This document shows, piece by piece, positions 56,884 to 64,000 of a stretch of DNA of 64,000 nt (the stretch's first letter is position 1; every line of letters starts with the position of its first letter). Source of the DNA: Maribacter caenipelagi (GTDB lineage: Bacteria > Bacteroidota > Bacteroidia > Flavobacteriales > Flavobacteriaceae); NCBI RefSeq assembly GCF_004364175.1, contig NZ_SNZW01000016.1, positions 219,133-283,132 on the forward strand, written 5' to 3'. The translations under genes were made by a program, and so were the position numbers. The notes beneath the pieces are model-generated. The model saw only the letters and a program-made list of their open reading frames with translations. It did not search any database and was not told the DNA's origin.

Positions 56884-57465
56884 ATGAAACTACAAATTGA
56901 AGACTCAGAATTAGTTAAAGATTATATCAGCGGTAACGAAGGGGCCCTTGAAATTTTAATTAACAGACACAATCAGCGTATTACTAGTTTTATCTATTCT
57001 AAGGTTTTAGATAGGGATATCACAGAAGACATTTTTCAAGATACCTTTATTAAGGTTATTAAAACTTTAAAAAGAGGTAAGTATAGTGAAGAAGGTAAAT
57101 TTTTACCATGGGTAATGAGAATTTCTCACAATCTTATTATCGATCACTTTAGAAGAAACAAAAGAATGCCAATGTTTGAAGGTAGCGATGACTTTAATAT
57201 TTTCTCTGTAATAGGTGACGATAAGTTAAATGCCGAAAAACAATTAATAAAAAATCAAATAGATTCTGATCTAAGACAATTAGTTGAAGAATTGCCAGAT
57301 GATCAAAAAGAAGTTCTTTTAATGCGTATCTATAAAGATATGAGTTTCAAAGAAATCTCTGAAAACACTGGGGTTAGCATTAATACTGCTCTTGGTAGAA
57401 TGCGTTATGCATTAATCAATCTTAGAAAAATCATAGAAAAAAACAATATAGTTCTAACCAATTAA
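56884..57465 (+). CDS. Sigma-70-family RNA polymerase sigma factor, copy 2
   Basis: This 193-aa sigma factor is a close paralogue of copy 1, identical or similar across both regions (FQDTFIKVIKTLKRGKYSEEGKF, WVMRISHNLIIDHFR, LPDDQKEVLLMRIYKDMS). Region 4 VSINTALGRMRYALINLRK is identical in the two. Copy 2 starts MKLQIEDSELV. The 47-aa partner gene begins 72 nt downstream. Whether both are active cannot be read from sequence. Confidence 0.87.
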   Translation: MKLQIEDSELVKDYISGNEGALEILINRHNQRITSFIYSKVLDRDITEDIFQDTFIKVIKTLKRGKYSEEGKFLPWVMRISHNLIIDHFRRNKRMPMFEGSDDFNIFSVIGDDKLNAEKQLIKNQIDSDLRQLVEELPDDQKEVLLMRIYKDMSFKEISENTGVSINTALGRMRYALINLRKIIEKNNIVLTN

Positions 57466-57537
57466 GATGGAGTAGAATTTAGAATAAACAATATTTCCAA
57501 TTTTGCGGCGTTATTTTAGTGTAACAACGTAGGAAGT

Positions 57538-57681
57538 ATGGAAAAAATTTACTCTAATTACCAAGAACAGACCGGATTTAACAAAGTTTGTCCGAAGACA
57601 ATCAACTTCTTATTAAGCTATTCACAAGCTTTATTTGAATTTGAATACGAAGATTTAGAATTCGAAACATTTTTGAATTAA
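57538..57681 (+). CDS. 47-aa conserved small protein downstream of sigma copy 2
   Basis: A 47-aa ORF (starts MEKIYSNYQEQ, core TINFLLSYSQAL, acidic end ETFLN) lies 72 nt after sigma copy 2. It is the paralogue of the 56342 ORF: same length, same spacing, conserved MEKxY, Lys16, TIxFLLSYS and the LxFExxLN end. The start follows a shared CAAC-GTAG element (also present before copy 1). A terminator begins within 2 nt of its stop codon, which strengthens the case for translation. Confidence 0.66.
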   Translation: MEKIYSNYQEQTGFNKVCPKTINFLLSYSQALFEFEYEDLEFETFLN

Positions 57682-57682
57682 T

Positions 57683-57713
57683 AAAAAAGCCCGCTATTTG
57701 CGGGCTTTTTTAT
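57683..57713. terminator. Bidirectional terminator between the small protein and nth
   Basis: The arms AAAAAAGCCCGC and GCGGGCTTTTTT. The left arm lies at the end of the 47-aa gene, and the stem includes the stop codon of nth on the minus strand, so nth is cut by its own terminator stem. Confidence 0.85.
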
Positions 57714-58359
57714 TCTTATAGTATTCGTTAAGTACTGTTTTTCTTCCAATTGTCTTTGTAATAATGTCTTTCTCCAAATCCCAGCCTCTTGCTGGTGAAT
57801 ATTCACGACCATACCAGATTATTTGTAAATGTAGATCGTTCCATATTTCTTTAGGAAATAAACGTTTTGCATCTTTTTCTGTTTGTACCACATTTTTTCC
57901 GTTCGTAAATCCCCATCTATATAATAATCTATGAATATGAGTATCTACAGGAAAAGCCGGTATACCGAAAGCTTGTGATATTACAACACTTGCCGTTTTA
58001 TGACCAACAGCTGGTAATTCTTCTAAATATTCTAACTCTTGTGGTACTTCACCATTATGTTTATCAATTAAAATTTGCGATAAACCATGAATACCTTTTG
58101 CTTTCATGGGCGATAAACCAACGGGCTTTATAATTTCACGTATTTCTTCTACGCTTAATTTAATCATATCATACGGGTTGTCAGCTTTTGCAAATAGGAG
58201 GGGAGTGATTTTATTTACCCTCACATCTGTACTTTGTGCTGACATCAAAACTGCGATTAATAAGGTATACGGATCTTTATGATCTAAAGGCACAGGAATT
58301 TCTGGATAAAGCTCTTGAAGTGTAGAAATTGTAAATGCTATTTTTTCGGCTTTCGTCAT
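57694..58359 (-). CDS. nth: Endonuclease III-type DNA glycosylase lacking Fe-S cysteines
   Basis: This 221-aa HhH-GPD glycosylase removes oxidised pyrimidines. The helix-hairpin-helix and catalytic Lys are in LPAVGHKTAS (K121) and the Asp is D139 in FPVDTHIHRL. The protein contains no cysteine at all, so the C-terminal 4Fe-4S loop (Cx6Cx2Cx5C in E. coli Nth) is replaced by REYSPARGWDLEKDI. The rest of the fold is conserved. It is convergent with the sigma module and shares its terminator region. The enzyme may depend on a different DNA-binding surface. Confidence 0.85.
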   Translation of the reverse strand: MTKAEKIAFTISTLQELYPEIPVPLDHKDPYTLLIAVLMSAQSTDVRVNKITPLLFAKADNPYDMIKLSVEEIREIIKPVGLSPMKAKGIHGLSQILIDKHNGEVPQELEYLEELPAVGHKTASVVISQAFGIPAFPVDTHIHRLLYRWGFTNGKNVVQTEKDAKRLFPKEIWNDLHLQIIWYGREYSPARGWDLEKDIITKTIGRKTVLNEYYKNKKARK

Positions 58360-58393
58360 TAATTGTTTAATTTTGATTCAAAATATTTAAACA

Positions 58394-58401
58394 CAAATTT
58401 A
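58394..58401 (-). promoter_or_regulatory. Candidate -7 promoter element of nth
   Basis: It reads TAAATTTG on the minus strand, 34 nt before ATG 58359, and lies in the divergent spacer with bcp. Confidence 0.45.
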
Positions 58402-58414
58402 TAAAACTTCATTT

Positions 58415-58867
58415 ATGAATACGTTAAAAGTTGGTGATAAAGTTCCGTCATTTTCTGCTAAAGATCAAGATGGCAATACTATTAAATTGGAAGATTATGC
58501 TGGTAAAAAACTAATTGTTTTTTTCTATCCAAAAGCAAGTACACCCGGTTGTACGGCTGAAGCATGTAATTTAAGAGATAATTTTAAAGAATTGCAATCT
58601 GAGGGCTATGACCTTTTAGGGGTTAGTGCAGATTCAGAAAAGAGACAGGCTAAATTTAAAGAGAAATATGAATTTCCTTTTCCTTTATTGGCAGATGAAG
58701 ACCATACCGTGATCAATGCTTTTGGAGTATGGGGATTAAAGAAATTTATGGGTCGCGAATATGATGGAATTCATAGAAAAACCTTCGTTGTAGATGGTGA
58801 TGGTATTGTTGTCAAAGTGATTGACAAGGTGAAAACTAAAGATCACGCAGCACAGCTACTAGACTGA
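58415..58867 (+). CDS. bcp: Thioredoxin-dependent peroxiredoxin (Bcp/PrxQ)
   Basis: This 150-aa peroxiredoxin has peroxidatic Cys46 and resolving Cys51 in STPGCTAEACNLRD, the classic PrxQ CxxxxC spacing. It reduces hydroperoxides using thioredoxin in the cytoplasm. The length is normal. It is divergent from nth. Confidence 0.92.
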   Translation: MNTLKVGDKVPSFSAKDQDGNTIKLEDYAGKKLIVFFYPKASTPGCTAEACNLRDNFKELQSEGYDLLGVSADSEKRQAKFKEKYEFPFPLLADEDHTVINAFGVWGLKKFMGREYDGIHRKTFVVDGDGIVVKVIDKVKTKDHAAQLLD

Positions 58868-58888
58868 TATTTAGCATTTGTAAAAAAC

Positions 58889-58917
58889 AAAAAAGCCCAT
58901 TTAAAATGGGCTTTTTT
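58889..58917. terminator. Bidirectional terminator between bcp and the next minus-strand gene
   Basis: The arms AAAAAAGCCCATTT and AAATGGGCTTTTTT form a near-perfect palindrome. Confidence 0.87.
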
Positions 58918-58944
58918 GTTGCTAATATTTTAAGAATCAATTAT

Positions 58945-60399
58945 TTATTCCGTTTCTTGGTCTTCAGTTTTTCTAGTAAATAATTGCTTTTGTTTAATGA
59001 TTTCAGCAATTCCTTCTGGTAGCATTTTTTCCCAACCTTCTTCATTGTTCATTAATTTCTTAAGAACATCTCTAGAGAAAATATGCATTACTTCTGGTTC
59101 GTAATCTATAATATCCATAACCTTGCCGTTGTACTTAAAGAACTTGTATAATTCTTTCATACGCGGGTGAACCTTAACATTGTTACTTGTCATGATCTGA
59201 CCAGTATCGGCATTTTTCATTGGGTATAGATACACCTGTAAATCTTTAAAGAATAATTTACCGAACGCCTCTAATATACCACCACTCAAATGACGGTAAT
59301 ATTTTTCATCGAATATGTCTACCAGGTTATTTACACCCATGGTCAAACCAATTCTGTTTTTTGTATAATTATTAAAATACTCTACTAGTTTATAATATTC
59401 TTGAAATTTAGAAATCATTACCGAATGACCAAGAGAACAAAGCAATTCTGCCCTATCCATAAAATCTTGCTCGTCAATTTCACCAGATGCTTTTAAATTC
59501 GAAAGCGTTATCTCGAAAATAACAATAGTATTGTTTTGGTCAACGCCTTTATCACGAATGAATATATCGTATGATTTCTCAAACATATCTAAATTCACCT
59601 TGGTTACAGGTCTAAAACTACCACGTAATGCTAAAATGTTCTTTTTGTAAAGTATAGCTGCAGGCAAAAGGTTATTACCATCAGGACCGAACATTACAGC
59701 ATCTGTCATGTCATTTTTAATAAGCTGTAAACTCATTAAACGGTTATCTACTTCTTTAAAATTTGGTCCAGAGAAGTTGATCATATCGATTTCCAAAGTA
59801 TCCTTATCTATATGGTCATATAGATATTTCAACATTTTCTTTGGCTTATGGTACTTGTAAAATGCACCGTATATTAGGTTAACACCAAGAATACCTAGAG
59901 TTTCTTGTTGTAATCGTGCTTCGTTTTGCTTAAAACGAATATGAAGTATAATTTCATCGAATTCTTTCTGGTTTGGGTCCAATTGATATCTAATACCGAT
60001 CCAACCGTGACCTTTGTAGCGTTTAGAGAAATCTATGGTAGCTACTGTATTTGCATATGAGAAGAACAATCTATCAGGGTGGTTTTCGCGACTAATACGC
60101 TCTTCCATCAATTGCATTTCATAATCAAGCATGGTTTTTAATCTCGCTTGGGTTACATATCGCCCATCTGTTTCAATACCATAAATTGCATCACTAAAAT
60201 CTTTGTCATAAGCACTCATTGCTTTTGCAATAGTACCCGAGGCACCACCTGATCTAAAGAAATGACGTGCGGTTTCTTGTCCGGCGCCAATTTCTGCGAA
60301 GGTTCCGTATATATCCGGATTCAGATTTATACGTAGGGTTTTTGCTTTAATAGAGGGAATATTTTCAAAAACACTATCTCTTTTTAATACCGATGCCAT
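58945..60399 (-). CDS. Conserved protein of unknown function (484 aa)
   Basis: I recognise this as a protein conserved in Bacteroidota that databases label inconsistently (TonB receptor or nicotinate-nucleotide adenylyltransferase, neither supported by the sequence). Visible features are IGAGQETARHFFRSGGASGTIAK near residue 37, a long helix-rich body and no signal peptide, barrel or nucleotidyltransferase HxGH motif. It ends in an acidic tail (KTEDQETE). The candidate promoter at 60422 is 23 nt upstream. Confidence 0.6.
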   Translation of the reverse strand: MASVLKRDSVFENIPSIKAKTLRINLNPDIYGTFAEIGAGQETARHFFRSGGASGTIAKAMSAYDKDFSDAIYGIETDGRYVTQARLKTMLDYEMQLMEERISRENHPDRLFFSYANTVATIDFSKRYKGHGWIGIRYQLDPNQKEFDEIILHIRFKQNEARLQQETLGILGVNLIYGAFYKYHKPKKMLKYLYDHIDKDTLEIDMINFSGPNFKEVDNRLMSLQLIKNDMTDAVMFGPDGNNLLPAAILYKKNILALRGSFRPVTKVNLDMFEKSYDIFIRDKGVDQNNTIVIFEITLSNLKASGEIDEQDFMDRAELLCSLGHSVMISKFQEYYKLVEYFNNYTKNRIGLTMGVNNLVDIFDEKYYRHLSGGILEAFGKLFFKDLQVYLYPMKNADTGQIMTSNNVKVHPRMKELYKFFKYNGKVMDIIDYEPEVMHIFSRDVLKKLMNNEEGWEKMLPEGIAEIIKQKQLFTRKTEDQETE

Positions 60400-60421
60400 T
60401 TTTTACCTGTTTAGCTTTTAA

Positions 60422-60429
60422 CAAAGTTA
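60422..60429 (-). promoter_or_regulatory. Candidate -7 promoter element of the 484-aa protein gene
   Basis: It reads TAACTTTG on the minus strand, with a TTTG (60446-60449) 16 bp upstream as a possible -33 element. Confidence 0.45.
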
Positions 60430-60555
60430 TAAAGAATGGTTGTGACAAAGGGCAATAGCGCTAAAAAAATGGCATAAGTTTCGGTTATTGTTTTTATTCC
60501 CTTTTAAATACGGCAATCTTATAATTTTCAATCACCGATTTTATTAAAAAGGAAT

Positions 60556-60563
60556 TAAATTTG
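60556..60563 (+). promoter_or_regulatory. Candidate -7 promoter element of the MBL hydrolase gene
   Basis: TAAATTTG ends 6 nt before ATG 60570, so the transcript would be leaderless or nearly so. Confidence 0.5.
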
Positions 60564-60569
60564 TAGCAC

Positions 60570-61346
60570 ATGACGAATAAATTACGTGTAACATTTTTAG
60601 GAACGGGAACTTCTCAAGGTATTCCAATTATTGGTAGTACGCATCCGGTTTGTTTAAGTGATAACCCAAAGGATAAAAGACTACGGGTATCAGTTTTACT
60701 TTCTTGGGATGATTATAACTATGTTATTGATTGCGGTCCAGATTTTCGTCAGCAAATGCTTACCCAAAATGTTAGGCATCTTGATGGTATTTTATATACG
60801 CACGAACATTCTGATCATACCGCTGGTTTAGATGATATTCGCCCTTTTTTCTTTCGACAAGGTAATATTCCTATTTATGCCCATAAAAGGGTAGTGCAGT
60901 CTATAAAAACCCGTTTTGCATATATATTCGAAGAAAAGAACAAGTACCCTGGCGCACCAACGGTCGATATCAATCTTGTTAAGAATAACGAGCCTTTTAC
61001 CATAGGTAATAGTGAGGTTACACCTATTAATGTCTTGCATAACCAGCTTCAGGTATTTGGTTTCAGATTGGGTGATTTTACGTATCTAACTGATGTAAAA
61101 TCTATTGATCCAAAAGAGTTAGAGAAAATAAAAGGCTCTAAAGTTATTGTTGTTAATGCATTAAGACTAGAGCCCCATATTTCTCATTTTAACTTAGAAG
61201 AGGCACTGGATTTTATAAAAGTAGTAAACCCAGATAAAGCATACTTAACACATATTAGCCACTTGCTTGGTTTTCACGAAGAAGTTGAAAAAATACTGCC
61301 GAAAAATGTACATTTGGCATTCGATAATTTAACAATCATTATTTAA
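60570..61346 (+). CDS. PhnP-like metallo-beta-lactamase-fold hydrolase
   Basis: This 258-aa MBL-fold protein has the metal motif THEHSDHTAGLDD (about 75-87) and a PhnP-like N-terminus FLGTGTSQGIPIIG. Later ligands include Asp in LTDVKS and His in LTHISHLLG. It likely hydrolyses a phosphodiester (cyclic or diester nucleotide-like); no phn genes are nearby. It is followed after 2 nt by the 164-aa gene. Confidence 0.82.
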   Translation: MTNKLRVTFLGTGTSQGIPIIGSTHPVCLSDNPKDKRLRVSVLLSWDDYNYVIDCGPDFRQQMLTQNVRHLDGILYTHEHSDHTAGLDDIRPFFFRQGNIPIYAHKRVVQSIKTRFAYIFEEKNKYPGAPTVDINLVKNNEPFTIGNSEVTPINVLHNQLQVFGFRLGDFTYLTDVKSIDPKELEKIKGSKVIVVNALRLEPHISHFNLEEALDFIKVVNPDKAYLTHISHLLGFHEEVEKILPKNVHLAFDNLTIII

Positions 61347-61348
61347 CT

Positions 61349-61843
61349 ATGAAGAGCAAAATATACCTTTACTTATTTCTATTTGTATCCTTAATCTGTT
61401 TATACCTAGTGGTTAGCAGTGGTAATATGACTAAAGCTAATGCTGAAACAATTACAAGGCTAGAAAGTAAGGTTGAAAATTTGAAAGACTCTGTTCAGAA
61501 ATCTTCTTTGAAAGTACTTGATATGCAATATTTTTCATTAGAGAATAATGACGATGCACTTGCTTATTTTGAGCATTTAAATTTGAACGATCCTGCAGGC
61601 TATGTTGCTGATAAATTATTGGAAACCAATGCTCAGAAAGGTGATAATCCTTTGGTTCCATATGAAGGAATGCAGAACGAATTTAAAATCAATAAAATCA
61701 AAGTATTAAACCATAAATGGATACTTACCGATTTCTCTGACGGAAAATATTGGGGTGAGCTATTGATCAAGTATGAATTAAAAGATGATCTAGGCGTAGA
61801 TTTTACCTTAATTGATCACCTACTATATACACAAAGCAATTAG
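61349..61843 (+). CDS. Small membrane-anchored hypothetical protein
   Basis: This 164-aa protein has an N-terminal hydrophobic anchor (about 4-24), a coiled-coil (about 28-55) and an alpha/beta globular part ending YELKDDLGVDFTLIDHLLYT. It follows the MBL hydrolase gene by 2 nt and may be co-transcribed. The stop codon overlaps that of the convergent esterase gene by 4 nt. No known family is recognised. Confidence 0.5.
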   Translation: MKSKIYLYLFLFVSLICLYLVVSSGNMTKANAETITRLESKVENLKDSVQKSSLKVLDMQYFSLENNDDALAYFEHLNLNDPAGYVADKLLETNAQKGDNPLVPYEGMQNEFKINKIKVLNHKWILTDFSDGKYWGELLIKYELKDDLGVDFTLIDHLLYTQSN

Positions 61844-62499
61844 ATTTTATCTGAAATCCATTTTTTAAGGGAATAGAAGTTCTGCGGTGCAACACCATGC
61901 CCTGCCGGAAATTCTTCGTACACATGTTTTATACCTAACGCTGTCAATAGTTCTGGTGATTTTCTAGCCCAGTCTACCGGTATAACTTGGTCCATGTCAC
62001 CATGCGAGCTGTAGAAATTAAGGTTGTCAAAATTATTATCCTTATAAGAATTTATCAGTATATCCTTATTAATGTATCCGCTCAAAGCGATAATATTCTT
62101 TACTTTATCAGGATACGATAATGCCACTGCATAACTAAGAATAGTACCTTGGCTAAAGCCTAAAAGGTTAACGTTATTTTCATCTAACCCATAAGTAGAA
62201 CAGGCTTCATCTATGAAATTCTTGATTTTGTCGCGAGATTCAATGGCTTGATCATCATCGCTCCATTTTCCGTTTTCATCATCAAAATTAATGGCATACC
62301 ATGCATAACCATAAGGCTGTAATATATAAGGAGCACGAACGGCAATTATGCATAGTTCTTCTGGTAATTCTGGTGCGAAAGAAAATAAATCTTCTTCATT
62401 ACTACCGTAACCATGCAGCATAAAAAGTACAGGTGGTTTTTTATCGGTTAAGGTAGAAGGTCTAATAATGTGTTCTAAAGATAGGGGAGCTGTTGTCAT
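61840..62499 (-). CDS. Alpha/beta hydrolase (phospholipase/carboxylesterase family)
   Basis: This 219-aa cytoplasmic hydrolase has the oxyanion-side LHGYGSNEEDL, nucleophile Ser in LLGFSQGTI (about residue 117), Asp in SHGDMDQVIP and His in PAGHGVAP. Length matches short-chain carboxylesterases/acyl-protein thioesterases. The end overlaps the convergent 164-aa gene by 4 nt. Confidence 0.85.
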   Translation of the reverse strand: MTTAPLSLEHIIRPSTLTDKKPPVLFMLHGYGSNEEDLFSFAPELPEELCIIAVRAPYILQPYGYAWYAINFDDENGKWSDDDQAIESRDKIKNFIDEACSTYGLDENNVNLLGFSQGTILSYAVALSYPDKVKNIIALSGYINKDILINSYKDNNFDNLNFYSSHGDMDQVIPVDWARKSPELLTALGIKHVYEEFPAGHGVAPQNFYSLKKWISDKI

Positions 62500-62503
62500 T
62501 ATA

Positions 62504-62833
62504 TTATTTTATGAAAGTAAACCATTTTTGAAAATACGGACCTACAATAGGTACAATTTGTTCTTTGTTACTCAATGCACCAATAAAGCCATATACCCAA
62601 AGTACAATGTAACAAAGGTATAAACCGTAAAGTCCATATTGATTGAACCATACGCTTGAAAATAGGGCGAAACCATGAAACATTAAATGCAGACCGAAGG
62701 CTTGGCGTGTATGTATTCTTGCAAAACGATATTGTGGCTCGTTATTCATTGAAAGTGCAATAATTGCACCTAAAATGGTTAAATAAGAGATGATTGCTAT
62801 GTTTTTTCCAGGTATTTCGGGAGATTTCTCCAT
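62504..62833 (-). CDS. DUF4870-like small membrane protein
   Basis: This 109-aa protein has three to four hydrophobic segments and the IGALSNKEQIVPIVG end, a pattern of DUF4870-like proteins. It starts at MEKSPEIPG. It is adjacent to the esterase gene (4 nt) and the dihydroorotase-like gene (1 nt), so all three probably form one minus-strand transcript. Confidence 0.65.
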   Translation of the reverse strand: MEKSPEIPGKNIAIISYLTILGAIIALSMNNEPQYRFARIHTRQAFGLHLMFHGFALFSSVWFNQYGLYGLYLCYIVLWVYGFIGALSNKEQIVPIVGPYFQKWFTFIK

Positions 62834-62834
62834 G

Positions 62835-64000
62835 TTATTTATTTAATACTAATTGGTTATTTGCAATTGTTCCAACTACTTTTCCTTTCATTGGTTTGCC
62901 GATTGCGATGGAGTTTTTACTGGAGCTAAGAATTTGATCTTCTGAAAATTCATAAACGTCATCTGTAGTAAAAAGAGAAAGGTTTGCTGGTTGCCCAACT
63001 TTTAATTCTGGCTCTTTCATTCCGAAAACTGATCTTCCTTTCGTAAGCAGTTCAATGGTATCTTCAACATCTAATAGTTCGTTCAGCATACCAAAGGTGC
63101 TTTCTAGACCAATCGTACCAAAATCTGCATTATCGAACTCTACATGCTTCAATTCTACATTCAATGGTGTGTGATCAGATGTTACAAAATCTATAGTTCC
63201 GTTTTTTACACCTTTTTGTAGTGCCTTCATATCTGTTGCTGTTCTCAGTGGCGGCATTACTTTATATTGTGTGTCAAAATCTTCTAAGGTACTATCGGTA
63301 ATAACAAGGTTGTGAGCTGCTACACTACAATAAACTTGTAATCCTTTTTTCTTGGCATCGGATATTAGTTTTACAGAACTTGCCGTTGAAATGGTCGGTA
63401 TAAACAATTTTCCACCAGTGTATTCCAATATAAATAAATCTCTTGCTATCTGTAATTCTTCCGCCAAGGCAGGTATTCCTTTTAAACCTAATTTGGTACT
63501 CGTAATACCTTCATTAACGATGCCTTTACCAGATATGCTTTTATCCGAAGGAAAAGAAAATACTAATCCCTCAAAATTCTGGGCATATTGTAATGCTATT
63601 TTCAATAGGTTGGCATTTTGCATCGGGTGTTTGTAGTCATAAAAGCCTAATGCACCTGCATTCTTCATGTCAAAAAGCTCTGCGAGTACTTCGCCGTCCC
63701 CTTTTACAGTTAGGTTAGCTAAAGGATGCAAACCTGTCAATTGATTTTTGGCTGCATTTTTTAGATAGACAATATCAGAAGCCGAATCTGGTGTAGGGTA
63801 GCTGCTGGTATTTAAGATGACATCTGTAAATCCGCTTTTGGCAGCAGTTAACAATCCGTTTTCAATGGTTTCTCTCTCTTCATACCCAGGCTCACCAAAA
63901 CTAACTCCGCTATCGAACCATCCTACTGAAACATGTAAGTTTTTTATATCGATAACCTTTGTATTACCACTTGGCTCAATTTTGGTATCAATAGCATCTA
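62835..64000 (-). CDS. Dihydroorotase-like protein, 5' end beyond window, metal ligands lost
   Basis: This is a partial gene (388 codons visible; the frame continues past 64000). It has class-I dihydroorotase landmarks: FGEPGYEERETIENGLLTAA, VMPPLRTATDMKALQKG and TSDHTP. The metal-binding HxH before EPG is replaced by SGVSF, the HED lysine/His region by FSFPSD, and the HISTA His by PTISTA. It therefore looks like a pseudo-dihydroorotase, as known for PyrC-prime in some bacteria where it supports aspartate transcarbamoylase. An internal TTG at 63854 is not the true start. Confidence 0.78.
   Translation of the reverse strand, partial: DAIDTKIEPSGNTKVIDIKNLHVSVGWFDSGVSFGEPGYEERETIENGLLTAAKSGFTDVILNTSSYPTPDSASDIVYLKNAAKNQLTGLHPLANLTVKGDGEVLAELFDMKNAGALGFYDYKHPMQNANLLKIALQYAQNFEGLVFSFPSDKSISGKGIVNEGITSTKLGLKGIPALAEELQIARDLFILEYTGGKLFIPTISTASSVKLISDAKKKGLQVYCSVAAHNLVITDSTLEDFDTQYKVMPPLRTATDMKALQKGVKNGTIDFVTSDHTPLNVELKHVEFDNADFGTIGLESTFGMLNELLDVEDTIELLTKGRSVFGMKEPELKVGQPANLSLFTTDDVYEFSEDQILSSSKNSIAIGKPMKGKVVGTIANNQLVLNK

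Noticed and set aside
1-64000. CRISPR array, insertion sequence, prophage or tRNA
   Set aside because: No regularly spaced repeats, no transposase or integrase gene, and no tRNA-like cloverleaf or CCA end seen in the spacers.

Overview
This window is about 64 kb of AT-rich chromosome from a marine-type member of the Bacteroidota, almost certainly a Flavobacteriaceae (Maribacter/Zobellia-like; the genus is a guess). The signs are: genes packed on both strands with few Shine-Dalgarno sites, many start regions preceded by the Bacteroidota -7 element TAnnTTTG, TonB-dependent receptors with CarboxypepD-like N-termini, LytTR/HisKA_2 signalling, menaquinone genes, and a likely sulfonolipid or sphingolipid locus. 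I see no rRNA, tRNA, insertion sequence, prophage or CRISPR array. It reads as core genome rather than a genomic island.

Region by region. 1-9.7 kb: a CvfB-type S1 RNA-binding protein, a SPOR-like membrane protein, menA, a LytTR response regulator and a TPR histidine kinase, an SDR, then menC, a CPBP intramembrane protease and menE in one tight run. 9.7-22.1 kb: a secreted M24 peptidase, a barrel-less TonB-plug/TPR protein, an acyl-CoA carboxylase beta subunit, a Gfo/Idh oxidoreductase, a 58-aa membrane protein, ettA, a metallo-beta-lactamase-fold lipoprotein with a GNAT, a coiled-coil membrane protein, fumC and a 57-aa membrane protein. 22.1-30.1 kb (mostly minus strand): a TonB-dependent receptor with a small secreted partner, an ArsC-like reductase, prfB with its programmed +1 frameshift, and a three-gene transglutaminase / alpha-E / circularly permuted ATP-grasp cluster. 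30.2-43.6 kb: a zinc metalloprotease, threonine aldolase, YegP-like protein, repeat-bearing OmpA protein, thioredoxin, YbaB, prolyl oligopeptidase, then a CBS-like cysteine/cysteate synthase next to a serine-palmitoyltransferase-like enzyme, with a GNAT-type candidate N-acyltransferase facing them, and an outer-membrane transporter-like protein. 43.7-52.5 kb: DUF4834, then YfhO, GT4 and flippase genes overlapping by one base, AI-2E transporter, RluA-type pseudouridine synthase and an Arg/Ser/Thr-rich secreted protein. 52.6-64 kb: uvrA, a duplicated sigma-factor plus 47-aa-protein module, endonuclease III without its Fe-S cluster, Bcp, a conserved unknown, an MBL hydrolase, an esterase, a small membrane protein and the 3' part of a degenerate dihydroorotase.

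Most worth following up: (1) two tandem copies of a sigma-70-like gene, each followed about 73 nt later by a 47-aa ORF that is conserved between copies; (2) the likely capnine/sulfobacin (or sphingolipid) locus; (3) the peptide-ligase-like ATP-grasp/alpha-E/transglutaminase cluster; (4) a dihydroorotase homologue that appears to have lost its metal ligands; (5) a 9-bp inverted repeat sitting on the histidine-kinase promoter. All functional calls come from reading motifs by eye; no database search was run.
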